A stretch of DNA of 64,000 nucleotides, taken from Flavobacterium suaedae (lineage in GTDB: Bacteria > Bacteroidota > Bacteroidia > Flavobacteriales > Flavobacteriaceae). How positions within the stretch are numbered: position 1 is the stretch's first letter; each line of letters opens with the position of its first letter. The stretch is taken from assembly GCF_014642915.1 (NCBI RefSeq), contig NZ_BMJE01000001.1, positions 248,001-312,000 of the forward strand, read 5' to 3'. Of the stretch, positions 26,397-35,386 are shown piece after piece. The notes beneath the pieces are model-generated. The model was not told where the DNA came from. It made no database searches and was given only the letters and a program-made list of their open reading frames with translations. The translations under genes were made by a program, and so were the position numbers.

Positions 26397-27245
26397 TTAA
26401 AGAGTTTGCTTTTCTTTATCAAAAACCAATGATGCTATAAGCTGATCACCTAATTCTGTTTCTAATTCAAAATATTCTTCTTCTTCAATTTCTTTTTCTG
26501 CATCTTCGTGCACATGTTGGTATAGTTTCCATCTTCTTTTATTGTACTCCAAAGCAGTAAGATTTTCAATCCAATCGCCAGAGTTCAGGTAGGTAACAGA
26601 ACCTTTTTTATTTTCTATATTTTCAATTTTGGGTTCGTGTATATGACCGCATATTACATAATCATATCCGTTCTCAATAGCCAGTTCGGCAGCAGTATTT
26701 TCAAAATCAGATATAAACTTAACTGCTTTTTTTACACTCGATTTTATTTTTTTAGATAAAGAGTAAGGCTCTTTACCCATTTTCACCAAAATCCAGTTTA
26801 TAAATCGGTTTAATAATATTAAATAGTCATAACCTATACCGCCCAGTTTGGCAATCCATTTTGCATGGTTTACAGAACTATCGAACACATCGCCATGGAA
26901 AAACCATGCTTTTTTACCGTTTAACTCCAAAACTACTTTATCTACTAACGAAATGTTACCCATAGAGGTATCACTAAACTTACGCAGCATTTCATCATGA
27001 TTACCTGTAATGTAATATACTTTTGTACCTTTTGAAGCAAAGTCGATAAGTTTCTTTATTACTTTAAGGTGTGATTTTGGGAAATAAGATTTTCTAAATT
27101 GCCAGATGTCAATTATATCACCATTTAGTATTAGTGTTTTAGGCTTTATGGTACTAAGGTAAGAAAGAAGTTCCTTGGCATGGCACCCATACGTACCTAA
27201 GTGTACATCTGAAAGAACTACAAGATCAACAATCCTTTTTTTCAT
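26397..27245 (-). CDS. LpxH-like metallophosphoesterase (UDP-2,3-diacylglucosamine diphosphatase family)
   Basis: The 282-residue protein carries the calcineurin-like metal motifs in order: SDVHLG (around 12), LNGDIIDIW (around 40), TGNHDEML (around 79), HGDVFD (around 117) and CGHIHEP (around 204). This pattern, with the W after GDxxD, fits the LpxH-type family, which releases UMP from UDP-2,3-diacylglucosamine in lipid A synthesis. It is longer than E. coli LpxH (about 240), so another phosphoester substrate is possible. It is divergent from aroC. Confidence 0.82.
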   Translation of the reverse strand: MKKRIVDLVVLSDVHLGTYGCHAKELLSYLSTIKPKTLILNGDIIDIWQFRKSYFPKSHLKVIKKLIDFASKGTKVYYITGNHDEMLRKFSDTSMGNISLVDKVVLELNGKKAWFFHGDVFDSSVNHAKWIAKLGGIGYDYLILLNRFINWILVKMGKEPYSLSKKIKSSVKKAVKFISDFENTAAELAIENGYDYVICGHIHEPKIENIENKKGSVTYLNSGDWIENLTALEYNKRRWKLYQHVHEDAEKEIEEEEYFELETELGDQLIASLVFDKEKQTL

Positions 27246-27345
27246 GAGATGTTTTCTGCAAAATACAACTATGAGTATAAATTGATTGTTATTATAAGAT
27301 TACAAAATAGTTTACTTTTTAATATCCCTTATTATTATGTAATAC

Positions 27346-27376
27346 TTTATTTAATAAACAACATAAGCTACATTTG
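27346..27376 (+). promoter_or_regulatory. aroC promoter
   Basis: TTTA (27346-27349), a near match to TTTG, and TACATTTG (27369-27376) lie 19 bases apart. The start codon follows 18 bases after the -7 element. Confidence 0.6.
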
Positions 27377-27394
27377 TAGAAAAGTACATAAAAC

Positions 27395-28462
27395 ATGGCA
27401 GGTAATACATTCGGTAATATATTTAAGTTAACCACATTTGGCGAATCGCACGGGGAAGCAATAGGAGGGATAATAGATGGATGCCCTGCAGGTGTTGAAT
27501 TAGATTTTGAAGCCATTCAAGTGGAAATGGACAGAAGAAAACCCGGACAGTCAAATATAGTAACACAGCGTAAAGAATCTGATATAGTAAAATTTAAATC
27601 AGGAATTTTTGAAGGTAAAACAACAGGAACACCTATAGGTTTTACTATTAAAAATAAAGATTACAAAAGTAAAGACTACTCACATATAAAAGATGTATAC
27701 AGACCTTCTCACGCTGATTATGTTTATGAACAAAAATATGGTATAAGAGATTACAGGGGGGGAGGAAGGAGTTCTGCAAGGGAAACTGCCTGCAGGGTAG
27801 TAGCAGGAGCTATAGCCAAACAGCTAATTCCTAATATAAAAATTAACGCTTTTGTATCATCCGTAGGAAATATATTTATAGATAAGCCGTACCAAGCATT
27901 AGACTTTTCCTTAACTGAGACAAATAAAGTGCGGTGTCCTGATATTCCAACTGCCGAAAAAATGGAGGCATATATTAAAGAGGTTAGGAAAGAAGGAGAT
28001 ACTGTAGGAGGAACTATTACCTGCGTTATACAAAACGTGCCTGTTGGGTTGGGCGAGCCGGTTTTTGACAAACTGCATGCTGAGTTAGGAAAAGCAATGC
28101 TATCAATAAATGCAGTAAAAGGTTTTGAATATGGCAGTGGTTTTTGCGGAGCTAAAATGAAAGGAAGCGAGCATAATGATGCTTTTAATGCTGATGGAAG
28201 TACAAAAACAAACCTATCAGGGGGTATACAAGGCGGTATAAGTAATGGTATGGATGTTTATTTTAGAGTTGCTTTTAAGCCGGTTGCTACTTTAATACAA
28301 AGTCAGCAATCTATAGATAAAGCAGGAAACGAGGTAGAAATAAAAGGTAGAGGGAGACACGACCCGTGTGTAGTACCAAGAGCTGTCCCTATTATTGAAG
28401 CTATGGCAGCATTAGTTATTGCAGATTTTTACCTGTTAAATAATAAAGTAAAATTAACTTAA
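27395..28462 (+). CDS. aroC: Chorismate synthase
   Basis: AroC converts EPSP to chorismate using reduced FMN, the last common step for aromatic amino acids and also for menaquinone (see menD). The 355-residue protein shows all family signatures: [18 protein letters not shown] (around 11), the [14 protein letters not shown] region (around 105) and [15 protein letters not shown] (around 124), and [15 protein letters not shown] (near 323). No other shikimate gene is adjacent. Confidence 0.97.
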   Translation: MAGNTFGNIFKLTTFGESHGEAIGGIIDGCPAGVELDFEAIQVEMDRRKPGQSNIVTQRKESDIVKFKSGIFEGKTTGTPIGFTIKNKDYKSKDYSHIKDVYRPSHADYVYEQKYGIRDYRGGGRSSARETACRVVAGAIAKQLIPNIKINAFVSSVGNIFIDKPYQALDFSLTETNKVRCPDIPTAEKMEAYIKEVRKEGDTVGGTITCVIQNVPVGLGEPVFDKLHAELGKAMLSINAVKGFEYGSGFCGAKMKGSEHNDAFNADGSTKTNLSGGIQGGISNGMDVYFRVAFKPVATLIQSQQSIDKAGNEVEIKGRGRHDPCVVPRAVPIIEAMAALVIADFYLLNNKVKLT

Positions 28463-28587
28463 TCCTAATACTTGATTCACAAATAACTAGACTCGTGGTT
28501 GAGATTTTTTCAGGAACGGTTTTTACTTTAAAATTGAAAATAACACAATAATATCAAGGCTTTTTGACGATATTAACATAATAAAAA

Positions 28588-28617
28588 TTGTATCAGATTA
28601 TTTTTTTATTATTTTTG
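28588..28617 (+). promoter_or_regulatory. Promoter of the first T9SS-secreted protein gene
   Basis: TTG (28588-28590) and a full TATTTTTG -7 element (28610-28617) are 19 bases apart; the ATG follows 22 bases later. Confidence 0.65.
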
Positions 28618-28639
28618 GGAAAAATTAAAAACTATTACC

Positions 28640-30214
28640 ATGAAAAAACAATTACTAATGGGAGCCTTCCTTTTAGGTTCTTTTTTAACGGCAAGCGCCC
28701 AATTAACTGAAGATTTTGAAGGTGCCTTTCCTCCAACTGATTGGACATTAGAAACTACTAATTCTAATTTTACTTGGGAAGCTATTACTGGAGATGGAGC
28801 CCTAGAAGGGTTACAATCTGTAAATGTGCAATATGATCCGGATTTAGTTGCACAAGATGAGTCTTTAGTTTCTCCATCATTTACTTTACCTGCTGGTGCT
28901 CCTACTTTAACATTTATAACATCTTTAAGTTATAATTGGGCTATTACTGAAGATAACTATGATTTCATTGTTTCTGTTTCTACAGATGGTGGCGCTAACT
29001 GGACAGCTGTTTGGGATGAAGCAGATCTTGGTACATTTGATAATTATACCCCTATTAATGTTTCAGTGCCTTTAGCTGATTATGCTGGTCAAACAGTAAT
29101 GCTAAAGTTTCAATATATAGGTACAGATGGAGCACAACTTGTTCTTGATGCTATAGACATAGTTGCTTGTCCAAAGCCTTCAGGTTTTGCTTTCATAGAT
29201 CCTCAACCAACAACTACGGCTGTAAACATTGGCTGGACTAATACTGGAGCTGAATATGAATTTGAGTACGGTGAACTAGGTTTTGAACAAGGTTCAGGTA
29301 CACCACTTACTCTTACTGAAAACCAAGTGTCATTAACAGAATTATCACCAAGTACTGATTATGCATTTTATATTAGAACAAGCTGTGGAGATGACTCTTA
29401 CAGTGACTGGGTAGGTCCTATTGCATTCAATACAGTATTTGAACCAACTACACCAACTTATGCTTATGGATTTGAAACTCCAAGTTTAGGTGGTTGGTCT
29501 ACTTTTAATGCAACTAGTGGTAATGCAACTAGTGGTAGTCCTTGGGTTACAATGCTTGCAGAAGGAGATTTTGCTCCACAAGAAGGAGATGTATCAATGG
29601 CTGCAGGTGCATATGGTGCAGAGTCTGATGCTTGGTTATTCTCCAGAGGTATAGAGTTAGGTCCTAATGATGTAGCTACACTTACTTACTACGTTAAGAA
29701 ACGTATTGGTGCAGGTACAGGTAATGTAAATAATTTAGGTGTATTTGTTGGTACAGATAGAACAGTTGAAGCTCAAACTACCAACTTAGTTCCTGCTACT
29801 GATATAACAAATGAAGAGTGGGTAATGGAACAAGTACAATTTGCGGCTCCTAGTGCTGGTGTGTATTACTTCTCTTTCAATTATACAGCTCCAGCTCAGG
29901 CACAGGCTAACTTTGGTTGGGTTGTTATTGATAATGTAGAGGTTACTGCTACAGCTTCAATTGACGAAGTTTCTGCTTCTCAACTTTCAGTATTCCCTAA
30001 TCCGGCTAACAATGTTGTAAACATTGTAAATACAAGCAATAACTTAGTTAATGCTGTTGAAGTAGTTGACTTAAACGGACGTACTGTAAAATCAGTTAAG
30101 TTTGATGGTGTTTCTGAAGCACAGATTAATATATCTGAACTTTCAAGTGGTGTTTACATGATGAACATTACTACTGATAATGGTTCAGTAACTAAAAAGA
30201 TCGTTAAAAACTAA
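28640..30214 (+). CDS. T9SS-secreted protein with two jelly-roll domains and an FN3 domain
   Basis: The 524-residue protein has a Sec signal peptide (1-20, ASAQ), a choice-of-anchor J/MAM-like jelly roll (about 22-165), an FN3 domain (about 170-265, ending SDWVGPIAFNT), a second jelly roll (about 275-435) and a type A T9SS sorting domain (about 448-524: SVFPNPANN, VVDLNGRTV, SSGVYMM, KKIVKN). It should be exported and attached to the cell surface or released. NATSGNATSGSP is encoded by a tandem 15-mer. The sorting-domain DNA is nearly identical to that of the next gene. Adhesion or substrate binding is a guess. Confidence 0.9.
   Translation: MKKQLLMGAFLLGSFLTASAQLTEDFEGAFPPTDWTLETTNSNFTWEAITGDGALEGLQSVNVQYDPDLVAQDESLVSPSFTLPAGAPTLTFITSLSYNWAITEDNYDFIVSVSTDGGANWTAVWDEADLGTFDNYTPINVSVPLADYAGQTVMLKFQYIGTDGAQLVLDAIDIVACPKPSGFAFIDPQPTTTAVNIGWTNTGAEYEFEYGELGFEQGSGTPLTLTENQVSLTELSPSTDYAFYIRTSCGDDSYSDWVGPIAFNTVFEPTTPTYAYGFETPSLGGWSTFNATSGNATSGSPWVTMLAEGDFAPQEGDVSMAAGAYGAESDAWLFSRGIELGPNDVATLTYYVKKRIGAGTGNVNNLGVFVGTDRTVEAQTTNLVPATDITNEEWVMEQVQFAAPSAGVYYFSFNYTAPAQAQANFGWVVIDNVEVTATASIDEVSASQLSVFPNPANNVVNIVNTSNNLVNAVEVVDLNGRTVKSVKFDGVSEAQINISELSSGVYMMNITTDNGSVTKKIVKN
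29507..29536 (+). repeat. Perfect tandem 15-mer inside the first T9SS gene
   Basis: AATGCAACTAGTGGT occurs at 29507-29521 and again at 29522-29536, adding one NATSG unit. It keeps the frame and lies in a loop before the second jelly roll. Confidence 0.9.
30045..30123 (+). repeat. 79-base exact repeat in the sorting-domain DNA, copy 1
   Basis: Identical base for base to 31708-31786 (offset 1663). It encodes most of the first half of the T9SS sorting domain, from LVNAVEV to SEAQ. Similarity continues to the stop codons with scattered differences. Confidence 0.93.
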
Positions 30215-30247
30215 TTTCTGGAAAACTAGTTTTAACATATAATAACT

Positions 30248-30274
30248 AAAACCCCGCAATTGCGGGGTTTTTTA
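30248..30274. terminator. Terminator after the first T9SS gene
   Basis: A 24-base perfect palindrome AAAACCCCGCAA/TTGCGGGGTTTT (30248-30271) followed by more T, 33 bases after the stop. Confidence 0.9.
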
Positions 30275-30321
30275 TTATTTATTTAGTATTTCATTGGAAT
30301 TTTTTTATGTGCTTTTAGGGA

Positions 30322-30329
30322 TACCTTTG
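30322..30329 (+). promoter_or_regulatory. Putative promoter -7 element (TACCTTTG) of the second T9SS gene
   Basis: It matches TAnnTTTG, 24 bases before the ATG at 30354. A TTG at 30294 is a little too far (25 bases) to be a sure -33 box. Confidence 0.45.
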
Positions 30330-30353
30330 TAAAACACATAAAAAACAAATATT

Positions 30354-31877
30354 ATGATGAAACGATTACTACTAGGATTTTTCTCTTTAGGAGCGGTATT
30401 AGCTACTAATGCACAAGATAGTTGTACAAATGCAATTGAAATTACAAATGATGAAGTAGTTTCTGTTCCTACAATATCAGGAGCGTATGTTGTTAAATGT
30501 TGGCACGGTGAAATGACAGAACAAGATCCTGAAGAGGGTACTACGATGTTAAGAGCAAATTGGTATTCGTATATACCATCTGCAAATGGTTTACTAACCA
30601 TTACTTCTGTATTAGATACCAATCCGATAGAGAGTACAAATACAAGACTTTCTGTTTTTACAGGAACTTGTGAAAACCTTGATTGTTATAATGCAGGAGA
30701 AAATGTAGATATACAAAATGGAGATTATAGGACAACCACTATAATACCAGTTGAGGAAGGAGTAACGTATTATATTGCGTGGGATAATAATTGGTCAGAT
30801 TCAGGTTTTGACTTCTCTGTAAGTTTTGAGGAAAAAGATTGTTTGAGTCCAAATGATTTTAGCGTAAGTCCATTTTCTGACTTTTCTACAACTTCTGCTA
30901 CATTTAGTTGGAATCCATCAATAACTAATACTGATACTTATGAAGTGGAAGTAGGAGATGCCGGATTTACACCTGGTCTTGGAGAGGGTGAAACTTTTTA
31001 TACTGATATGGCTTCGATAGATTTATCAGGTCTTTCTATAACTGATAATGAAGTCTTATATGTTTATTTAAGATCTAATTGCACAGACAATTCATATGGT
31101 AGATGGATTGGGCCACGCTTATTATATTTAGCTGCAAATACACCTTATGAAAATGGATTTGAGTTTGGATTAGAAGGTTTCAGAACAGCAATAACAGATT
31201 GGCTTTTACCTTATCAAGCGCCTGAGTTAGAAGTGTTTTCTTATGAAGGAGAAGGGCTTGCCTTTACCAAAACATCTACTACTGAAGTTTCAGATGCTTG
31301 GCTTTATTCAAGAGCATTTAGACTTGAAGCAGGTCAGGAAGTTACCTTGACATTTTTTACAAGGTTATTAAGCCCTCCGGACGATACTGTTACTGCAACT
31401 CTAGATATAACTGTGGGGACTGCAATAGGTAGCGAAAACCAAACAAATATTCTGCAAACCATTACTACAAGTGTGGAAGATACTTATACCGAAAGAACAG
31501 TTTATTTTACTCCAACAGAATCAGGAATATATTACTTTGGATTTCATAATAATTCTCCTATTGCTTCTTATCCGGCTTCCTTACTTCTTGATAATATATC
31601 GTTAATGGATACTCCGGCGGGTACAGCAAATATTGAAAACTCTCAATTTACAGTATTTCCTAACCCAGCCAACAATGTAGTAAACATAGTAAATGCTAAC
31701 AACATTCTAGTTAATGCTGTTGAAGTAGTTGACTTAAACGGACGTACTGTAAAATCAGTTAAGTTTGATGGTGTTTCTGAAGCACAAATAAATATTTCTG
31801 AACTTTCAAGCGGTGTTTACATGATGAACATCAATACTGATAATGGTTCAGTAATTAAAAAGATTGTTAAGAACTAA
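30354..31877 (+). CDS. T9SS-secreted protein, paralogue of the preceding gene
   Basis: The 507-residue protein has a signal peptide (1-20, ATNAQ), an N-terminal beta-sandwich (about 22-160, with LLTITSVLDT and ITYYIAWDNN-like strands), an FN3 domain (about 163-255), a jelly roll (about 265-425) and a type A sorting domain (about 432-507). The FN3-jelly roll-CTD order matches the neighbour, but bodies are divergent while the sorting-domain DNA is nearly identical. It has its own promoter and terminator. Likely a surface or secreted binding protein; ligand unknown. Confidence 0.88.
   Translation: MMKRLLLGFFSLGAVLATNAQDSCTNAIEITNDEVVSVPTISGAYVVKCWHGEMTEQDPEEGTTMLRANWYSYIPSANGLLTITSVLDTNPIESTNTRLSVFTGTCENLDCYNAGENVDIQNGDYRTTTIIPVEEGVTYYIAWDNNWSDSGFDFSVSFEEKDCLSPNDFSVSPFSDFSTTSATFSWNPSITNTDTYEVEVGDAGFTPGLGEGETFYTDMASIDLSGLSITDNEVLYVYLRSNCTDNSYGRWIGPRLLYLAANTPYENGFEFGLEGFRTAITDWLLPYQAPELEVFSYEGEGLAFTKTSTTEVSDAWLYSRAFRLEAGQEVTLTFFTRLLSPPDDTVTATLDITVGTAIGSENQTNILQTITTSVEDTYTERTVYFTPTESGIYYFGFHNNSPIASYPASLLLDNISLMDTPAGTANIENSQFTVFPNPANNVVNIVNANNILVNAVEVVDLNGRTVKSVKFDGVSEAQINISELSSGVYMMNINTDNGSVIKKIVKN
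31708..31786 (+). repeat. 79-base exact repeat in the sorting-domain DNA, copy 2
   Basis: Identical to 30045-30123; see that entry. Confidence 0.93.
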
Positions 31878-31900
31878 TTATAGTTCATATAATATATATT

Positions 31901-31933
31901 AAAAAGCCCTGCATATTCAGGGCTTTTTTTTTA
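31901..31933. terminator. Terminator after the second T9SS gene
   Basis: AAAAAGCCCTG (31901-31911) pairs with CAGGGCTTTTT across a six-base CATATT loop and runs into nine Ts. Confidence 0.9.
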
Positions 31934-31980
31934 TATCTCATTTTTAGGATAAATATAAATGTGTATTTATCGCTTACTGA

Positions 31981-32400
31981 TTATAGAAATTTAGCTTTCA
32001 TCTGGGGAGTAGGAATCATACACTCTGATTTTTTACCATACCACTTGTAGCGGTTTTTAGCAATATAGTCATACACCATATTGTTTAAGCCTTTTGGGAA
32101 GATAGTAAAAACGTTCATTAACGTATATATGCCTCCAAGAGCACTGGCTATTTTAATCGCTGCTTGTGCTTTATAATAATACGCTTTTCCAGGTTCGTAA
32201 AGTATAATAGAATCTGTTTTTGTTCTGTTAATGCCTAAGTAATTAATAATTTCTTCTCCCAGTTCAGATTGTAATGCTACGAACCTAAATACGTCTTTAT
32301 TATCACGCTTAATAAGATATTGAACAGTAGCGTCGCATAAATTGCATACCCCGTCAAACAGTATTATTTTTTTATCTTTTGGAAGCGTTTCTATATCCAT
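31981..32400 (-). CDS. DCC-family thiol-disulfide oxidoreductase-like protein (DUF393)
   Basis: The 139-residue protein has the signature FDGVCNLCDATVQYLIKRD (around 15-33), containing the DxxCxxC redox-like motif that names the DCC family, and the conserved FVALQSELG. A role in thiol-disulfide exchange is suggested by family, not proven. It lies two bases downstream of mutS2 on the same strand, so the two are almost certainly cotranscribed. Confidence 0.9.
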   Translation of the reverse strand: MDIETLPKDKKIILFDGVCNLCDATVQYLIKRDNKDVFRFVALQSELGEEIINYLGINRTKTDSIILYEPGKAYYYKAQAAIKIASALGGIYTLMNVFTIFPKGLNNMVYDYIAKNRYKWYGKKSECMIPTPQMKAKFL

Positions 32401-32402
32401 AA

Positions 32403-34571
32403 TTACTTTTTCTTAGCTTCAACTAACTCTAGTGAGTCGAGATCTACTTTAGATGTAAAGATACCATAATTTACAGTAGCTTTATTTTTTTCAATAACAT
32501 CAAGTGTACCGACAGCTTTGCCATCAATCATACGAACACGGTCACCAACTTTTGGAGTGATTTTTGGTTTTTCAACAGGGGTGGCTTTAATTTTCTTTTC
32601 TTTTTTCTCTTTACGTATTTTATCTACTTCCTGTTTTACTTCTGCTATAACTTTACGTTGCTCTTTATCTTTTATCTTTTTTTCTTTAGGAGCAACTTTC
32701 TTTCTTTTAGAATTCTCTATTTCTACCATTTTCAGGAACTCACCAATAAGCACTTTTTTATTCTTATTATTATAGTACTTCTCGCTCAAGTCATCTAAAC
32801 GTTGCCCTAAGTAAATTAGCTTTTGGTTAGCATCATACAGTTCTTGATAGCTTTCCAGTTTTTGCTGTATTTTAGTATTGGTACTCTCCAGCTTTTTACT
32901 TTCCTCTCTGGCTCTGCTTTCTTCTTCTTTTAATGTTTGAGAGGTTTTTTCAAGCTTAGAGCGTTCTTTTTGAAGGTTGGCAATAGTTTTATCAAAACGA
33001 ACTTTACCACGTTCTATTTTCTTTTTAGCTCGGTTTATTAAGCTGAAAGGAATACCGTTTTTTTGTGCTACTTCAAATGTAAACGAACTACCGGCTTGCC
33101 CTAATATTAACTTATACATAGGCTCTAATGATTTTTCATCAAAAAGCATGTTAGCATTAGTAGCGTGTGGTAACTCATTTGCCAGCATTTTTAAATTGCT
33201 GTAATGTGTGGTAATAATACCAAATGCTTCACGGTTATAGAACTCTTCTAAAAAGGTTTCTGCTAAAGCACCACCCAGTTCAGGGTCTGATCCTGTACCG
33301 AACTCATCTATAAGGAAAAGTGTTTTATCGTTACACTTCTTTAAAAAATAATTCATGTTTTTAAGACGGTAACTATAGGTACTCAAATGGTTTTCTATTG
33401 ACTGATTATCACCTATATCTGTTAAAATTCGGTTGAATAAACAGGTTTCACTTCTTTCATGCACAGGTATCAGTAAACCACATTGCAACATTAATTGTAA
33501 TAAACCTATTGTTTTTAAGGTAATACTTTTACCTCCGGCGTTAGGACCCGATATTACAATTATTCTATTATCTTGTTTTAATTCAATGCTTTGAGGATAA
33601 GTTTCCTCCTGTTTCGCCTTATTATTTAAGTATAAAATAGGGTGGAAAGCATCTCTGAAAAATAATCTTTTCTCTTCGGTAATATTTGGTAATAAACCAT
33701 TTATACGTCGCGCATACTTAGCTTTACCTGATATAACATCTATATCCGTTAAAAAGTCCTGATATTCTTCAAGAAGCGGTACAAAAGGGCGTATAGCTGC
33801 ACTAAGCTGCTTTAAAATCTTTTTTACCTCTTCTTTTTCTTCATACTCGTAATTATTTAACTCTCGTGAATAGCGTAAGGTCGCTTCCGGTTCAATATAC
33901 GCTATACTACCTGTTTTAGAACTACCCAGTATAGAGCCTTTTACTTTACGACGATACATAGCCTGGACAGCTAAAACACGTCTGTTTTCTACTATACTTT
34001 CCTTAATGTCATCAAGATAACCTAACCCATTATAGTGTGTTAAAGCAGCAGTAAAGCTTTGGTTAATTTTACCTTTAACCAAATTCATTTCACGGCGAAT
34101 AACCTCTAGTTCAGAAGAAGCGTTGTCTTTTACATCACCATATTTATCAATGGCTTTATCAATGTAAGTAACTATTTCTTTAGTATAGTTTACTTCTGTA
34201 GCTCTTTCATTAAGAGTAGGATAGTAGTCATTAAACTTTTCCAGAAACTTTCGTAATACATTTACGGTTTCTGAAATAGTAGCTATTTTCCTGAATGAAG
34301 CAGCCTCCAAATAACTGTCTTCAATAGCAAGAAACTTTATTTCTTTATCAATAGCATCAAACCCATGATTGGGTAAAAAGTTATCATTATCAAAAGAGGA
34401 AACATATTCAGATGTTTGCAACAAAGACTTCATTAATAAATCTTTGTTTTTATATGGTTTTATATCAAAAGCTTTCTTTTTACCTGCTTCTGTAACACAA
34501 CCTGCTGAAACTGTTTCCAGTACTGTATTAAACTCTAAATCTTTTAAAGTTTTCTCTGTAACATTAATCAT
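32403..34571 (-). CDS. mutS2: MutS2-family ATPase lacking the C-terminal Smr domain
   Basis: The 722-residue protein has the helical core and clamp (about 1-310), a MutS ATPase domain (Walker A ISGPNAGGKSIT around 337, LIDEFGTGSDP Walker B around 412, THYSNLK), a long coiled coil (about 500-660) and a KOW-like end (GDRVRMIDGKAVGTLDVIEKN-type, about 675-720). Classical MutS2 continues into an Smr nuclease domain; here the protein stops after the KOW segment. Family members suppress recombination or act on stalled ribosomes. I start at ATG 34571 (MINVTEKTL) because a -7 promoter element overlaps the longer TTG-type extension. Confidence 0.92.
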   Translation of the reverse strand: MINVTEKTLKDLEFNTVLETVSAGCVTEAGKKKAFDIKPYKNKDLLMKSLLQTSEYVSSFDNDNFLPNHGFDAIDKEIKFLAIEDSYLEAASFRKIATISETVNVLRKFLEKFNDYYPTLNERATEVNYTKEIVTYIDKAIDKYGDVKDNASSELEVIRREMNLVKGKINQSFTAALTHYNGLGYLDDIKESIVENRRVLAVQAMYRRKVKGSILGSSKTGSIAYIEPEATLRYSRELNNYEYEEKEEVKKILKQLSAAIRPFVPLLEEYQDFLTDIDVISGKAKYARRINGLLPNITEEKRLFFRDAFHPILYLNNKAKQEETYPQSIELKQDNRIIVISGPNAGGKSITLKTIGLLQLMLQCGLLIPVHERSETCLFNRILTDIGDNQSIENHLSTYSYRLKNMNYFLKKCNDKTLFLIDEFGTGSDPELGGALAETFLEEFYNREAFGIITTHYSNLKMLANELPHATNANMLFDEKSLEPMYKLILGQAGSSFTFEVAQKNGIPFSLINRAKKKIERGKVRFDKTIANLQKERSKLEKTSQTLKEEESRAREESKKLESTNTKIQQKLESYQELYDANQKLIYLGQRLDDLSEKYYNNKNKKVLIGEFLKMVEIENSKRKKVAPKEKKIKDKEQRKVIAEVKQEVDKIRKEKKEKKIKATPVEKPKITPKVGDRVRMIDGKAVGTLDVIEKNKATVNYGIFTSKVDLDSLELVEAKKK

Positions 34572-34595
34572 CCTCTGTAGTAAGCAAATTTCTTG

Positions 34596-34603
34596 CAAAA
34601 ATA
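34596..34603 (-). promoter_or_regulatory. mutS2 promoter -7 element (TATTTTTG on the minus strand)
   Basis: On the minus strand, 34603-34596 reads TATTTTTG, matching TAnnTTTG, 25 bases before the chosen ATG. It supports the shorter mutS2 start. Confidence 0.55.
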
Positions 34604-34680
34604 CTACATATTTACGCTTACTCTAAGTATTTTAGTAAAGTTTATAAAAGCTTTATAAATAGAAAATATAAGTTTAAAGC

Positions 34681-34688
34681 TATATTTG
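34681..34688 (+). promoter_or_regulatory. ung promoter -7 element (TATATTTG)
   Basis: Matches TAnnTTTG, 18 bases before the ung ATG at 34707. A possible TTTA -33 box at 34652 is 25 bases away, slightly long. Confidence 0.5.
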
Positions 34689-34706
34689 TAAAAATCATTG
34701 ATTATT

Positions 34707-35372
34707 ATGAGTGTCAGCATTCACGAATCCTGGAAAGAAGTACTGAAAGACGAGTTTGAAAAAGAATACTTTAAAAACCTTATTAAGTTTGTAAAAACAG
34801 AATATGCTCAGCATACCTGTTACCCGAAAGGTAACCGCATTTTTGCTGCTTTTGACCATTGTCCTTTTGATAAAGTAGAAGTAGTAATCATTGGACAAGA
34901 CCCTTATCACGGACCAAATCAGGCAAACGGTTTGTGTTTTTCTGTGAGTGATGGTATACCGAACCCTCCTTCTTTAATTAATATTTTTAAAGAAATTCAG
35001 GATGATTTAGGAAAGCCTTTCCCTGAAACAGGAAATTTAGAACGTTGGGCAGATCAAGGTGTATTGTTACTCAACGCAACACTTACAGTAAGGCAATCAC
35101 AAGCAGGTAGCCATCAAGGCAGGGGATGGGAAACTTTTACGGATGCTGTTATTCAAAAAATATCTGAAAAGAAAGAAAATGTTGTGTTTATGCTTTGGGG
35201 CGGCTTTGCTAAAAAGAAAGGTGCAAAAGTAGACCGAAGTAAACATTGTATATTAGAATCAGGGCATCCCTCGCCATTAAGTGCTAACAGAGGATTATGG
35301 TTTGGTAACGAGCATTTTAGTAAGGCAAATGCTTTTTTAGCTTCAAAAGGAAAAGAAACTATTGATTGGTAG
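34707..35372 (+). CDS. ung: Uracil-DNA glycosylase, family 1
   Basis: UNG removes uracil from DNA to start base excision repair. The 221-residue protein shows the water-activating GQDPYHGPNQANGLCFSV motif (catalytic Asp around residue 63), LLLNATLTVR (around 118) and the minor-groove loop GHPSPLSANRG (around 186). I start it at ATG 34707 (MSVSIHESW) rather than a TTG nine bases earlier. It is divergent from mutS2 and convergent with the transglutaminase-like gene. Confidence 0.97.
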   Translation: MSVSIHESWKEVLKDEFEKEYFKNLIKFVKTEYAQHTCYPKGNRIFAAFDHCPFDKVEVVIIGQDPYHGPNQANGLCFSVSDGIPNPPSLINIFKEIQDDLGKPFPETGNLERWADQGVLLLNATLTVRQSQAGSHQGRGWETFTDAVIQKISEKKENVVFMLWGGFAKKKGAKVDRSKHCILESGHPSPLSANRGLWFGNEHFSKANAFLASKGKETIDW

Positions 35373-35386
35373 TAATATAGGTGCTA

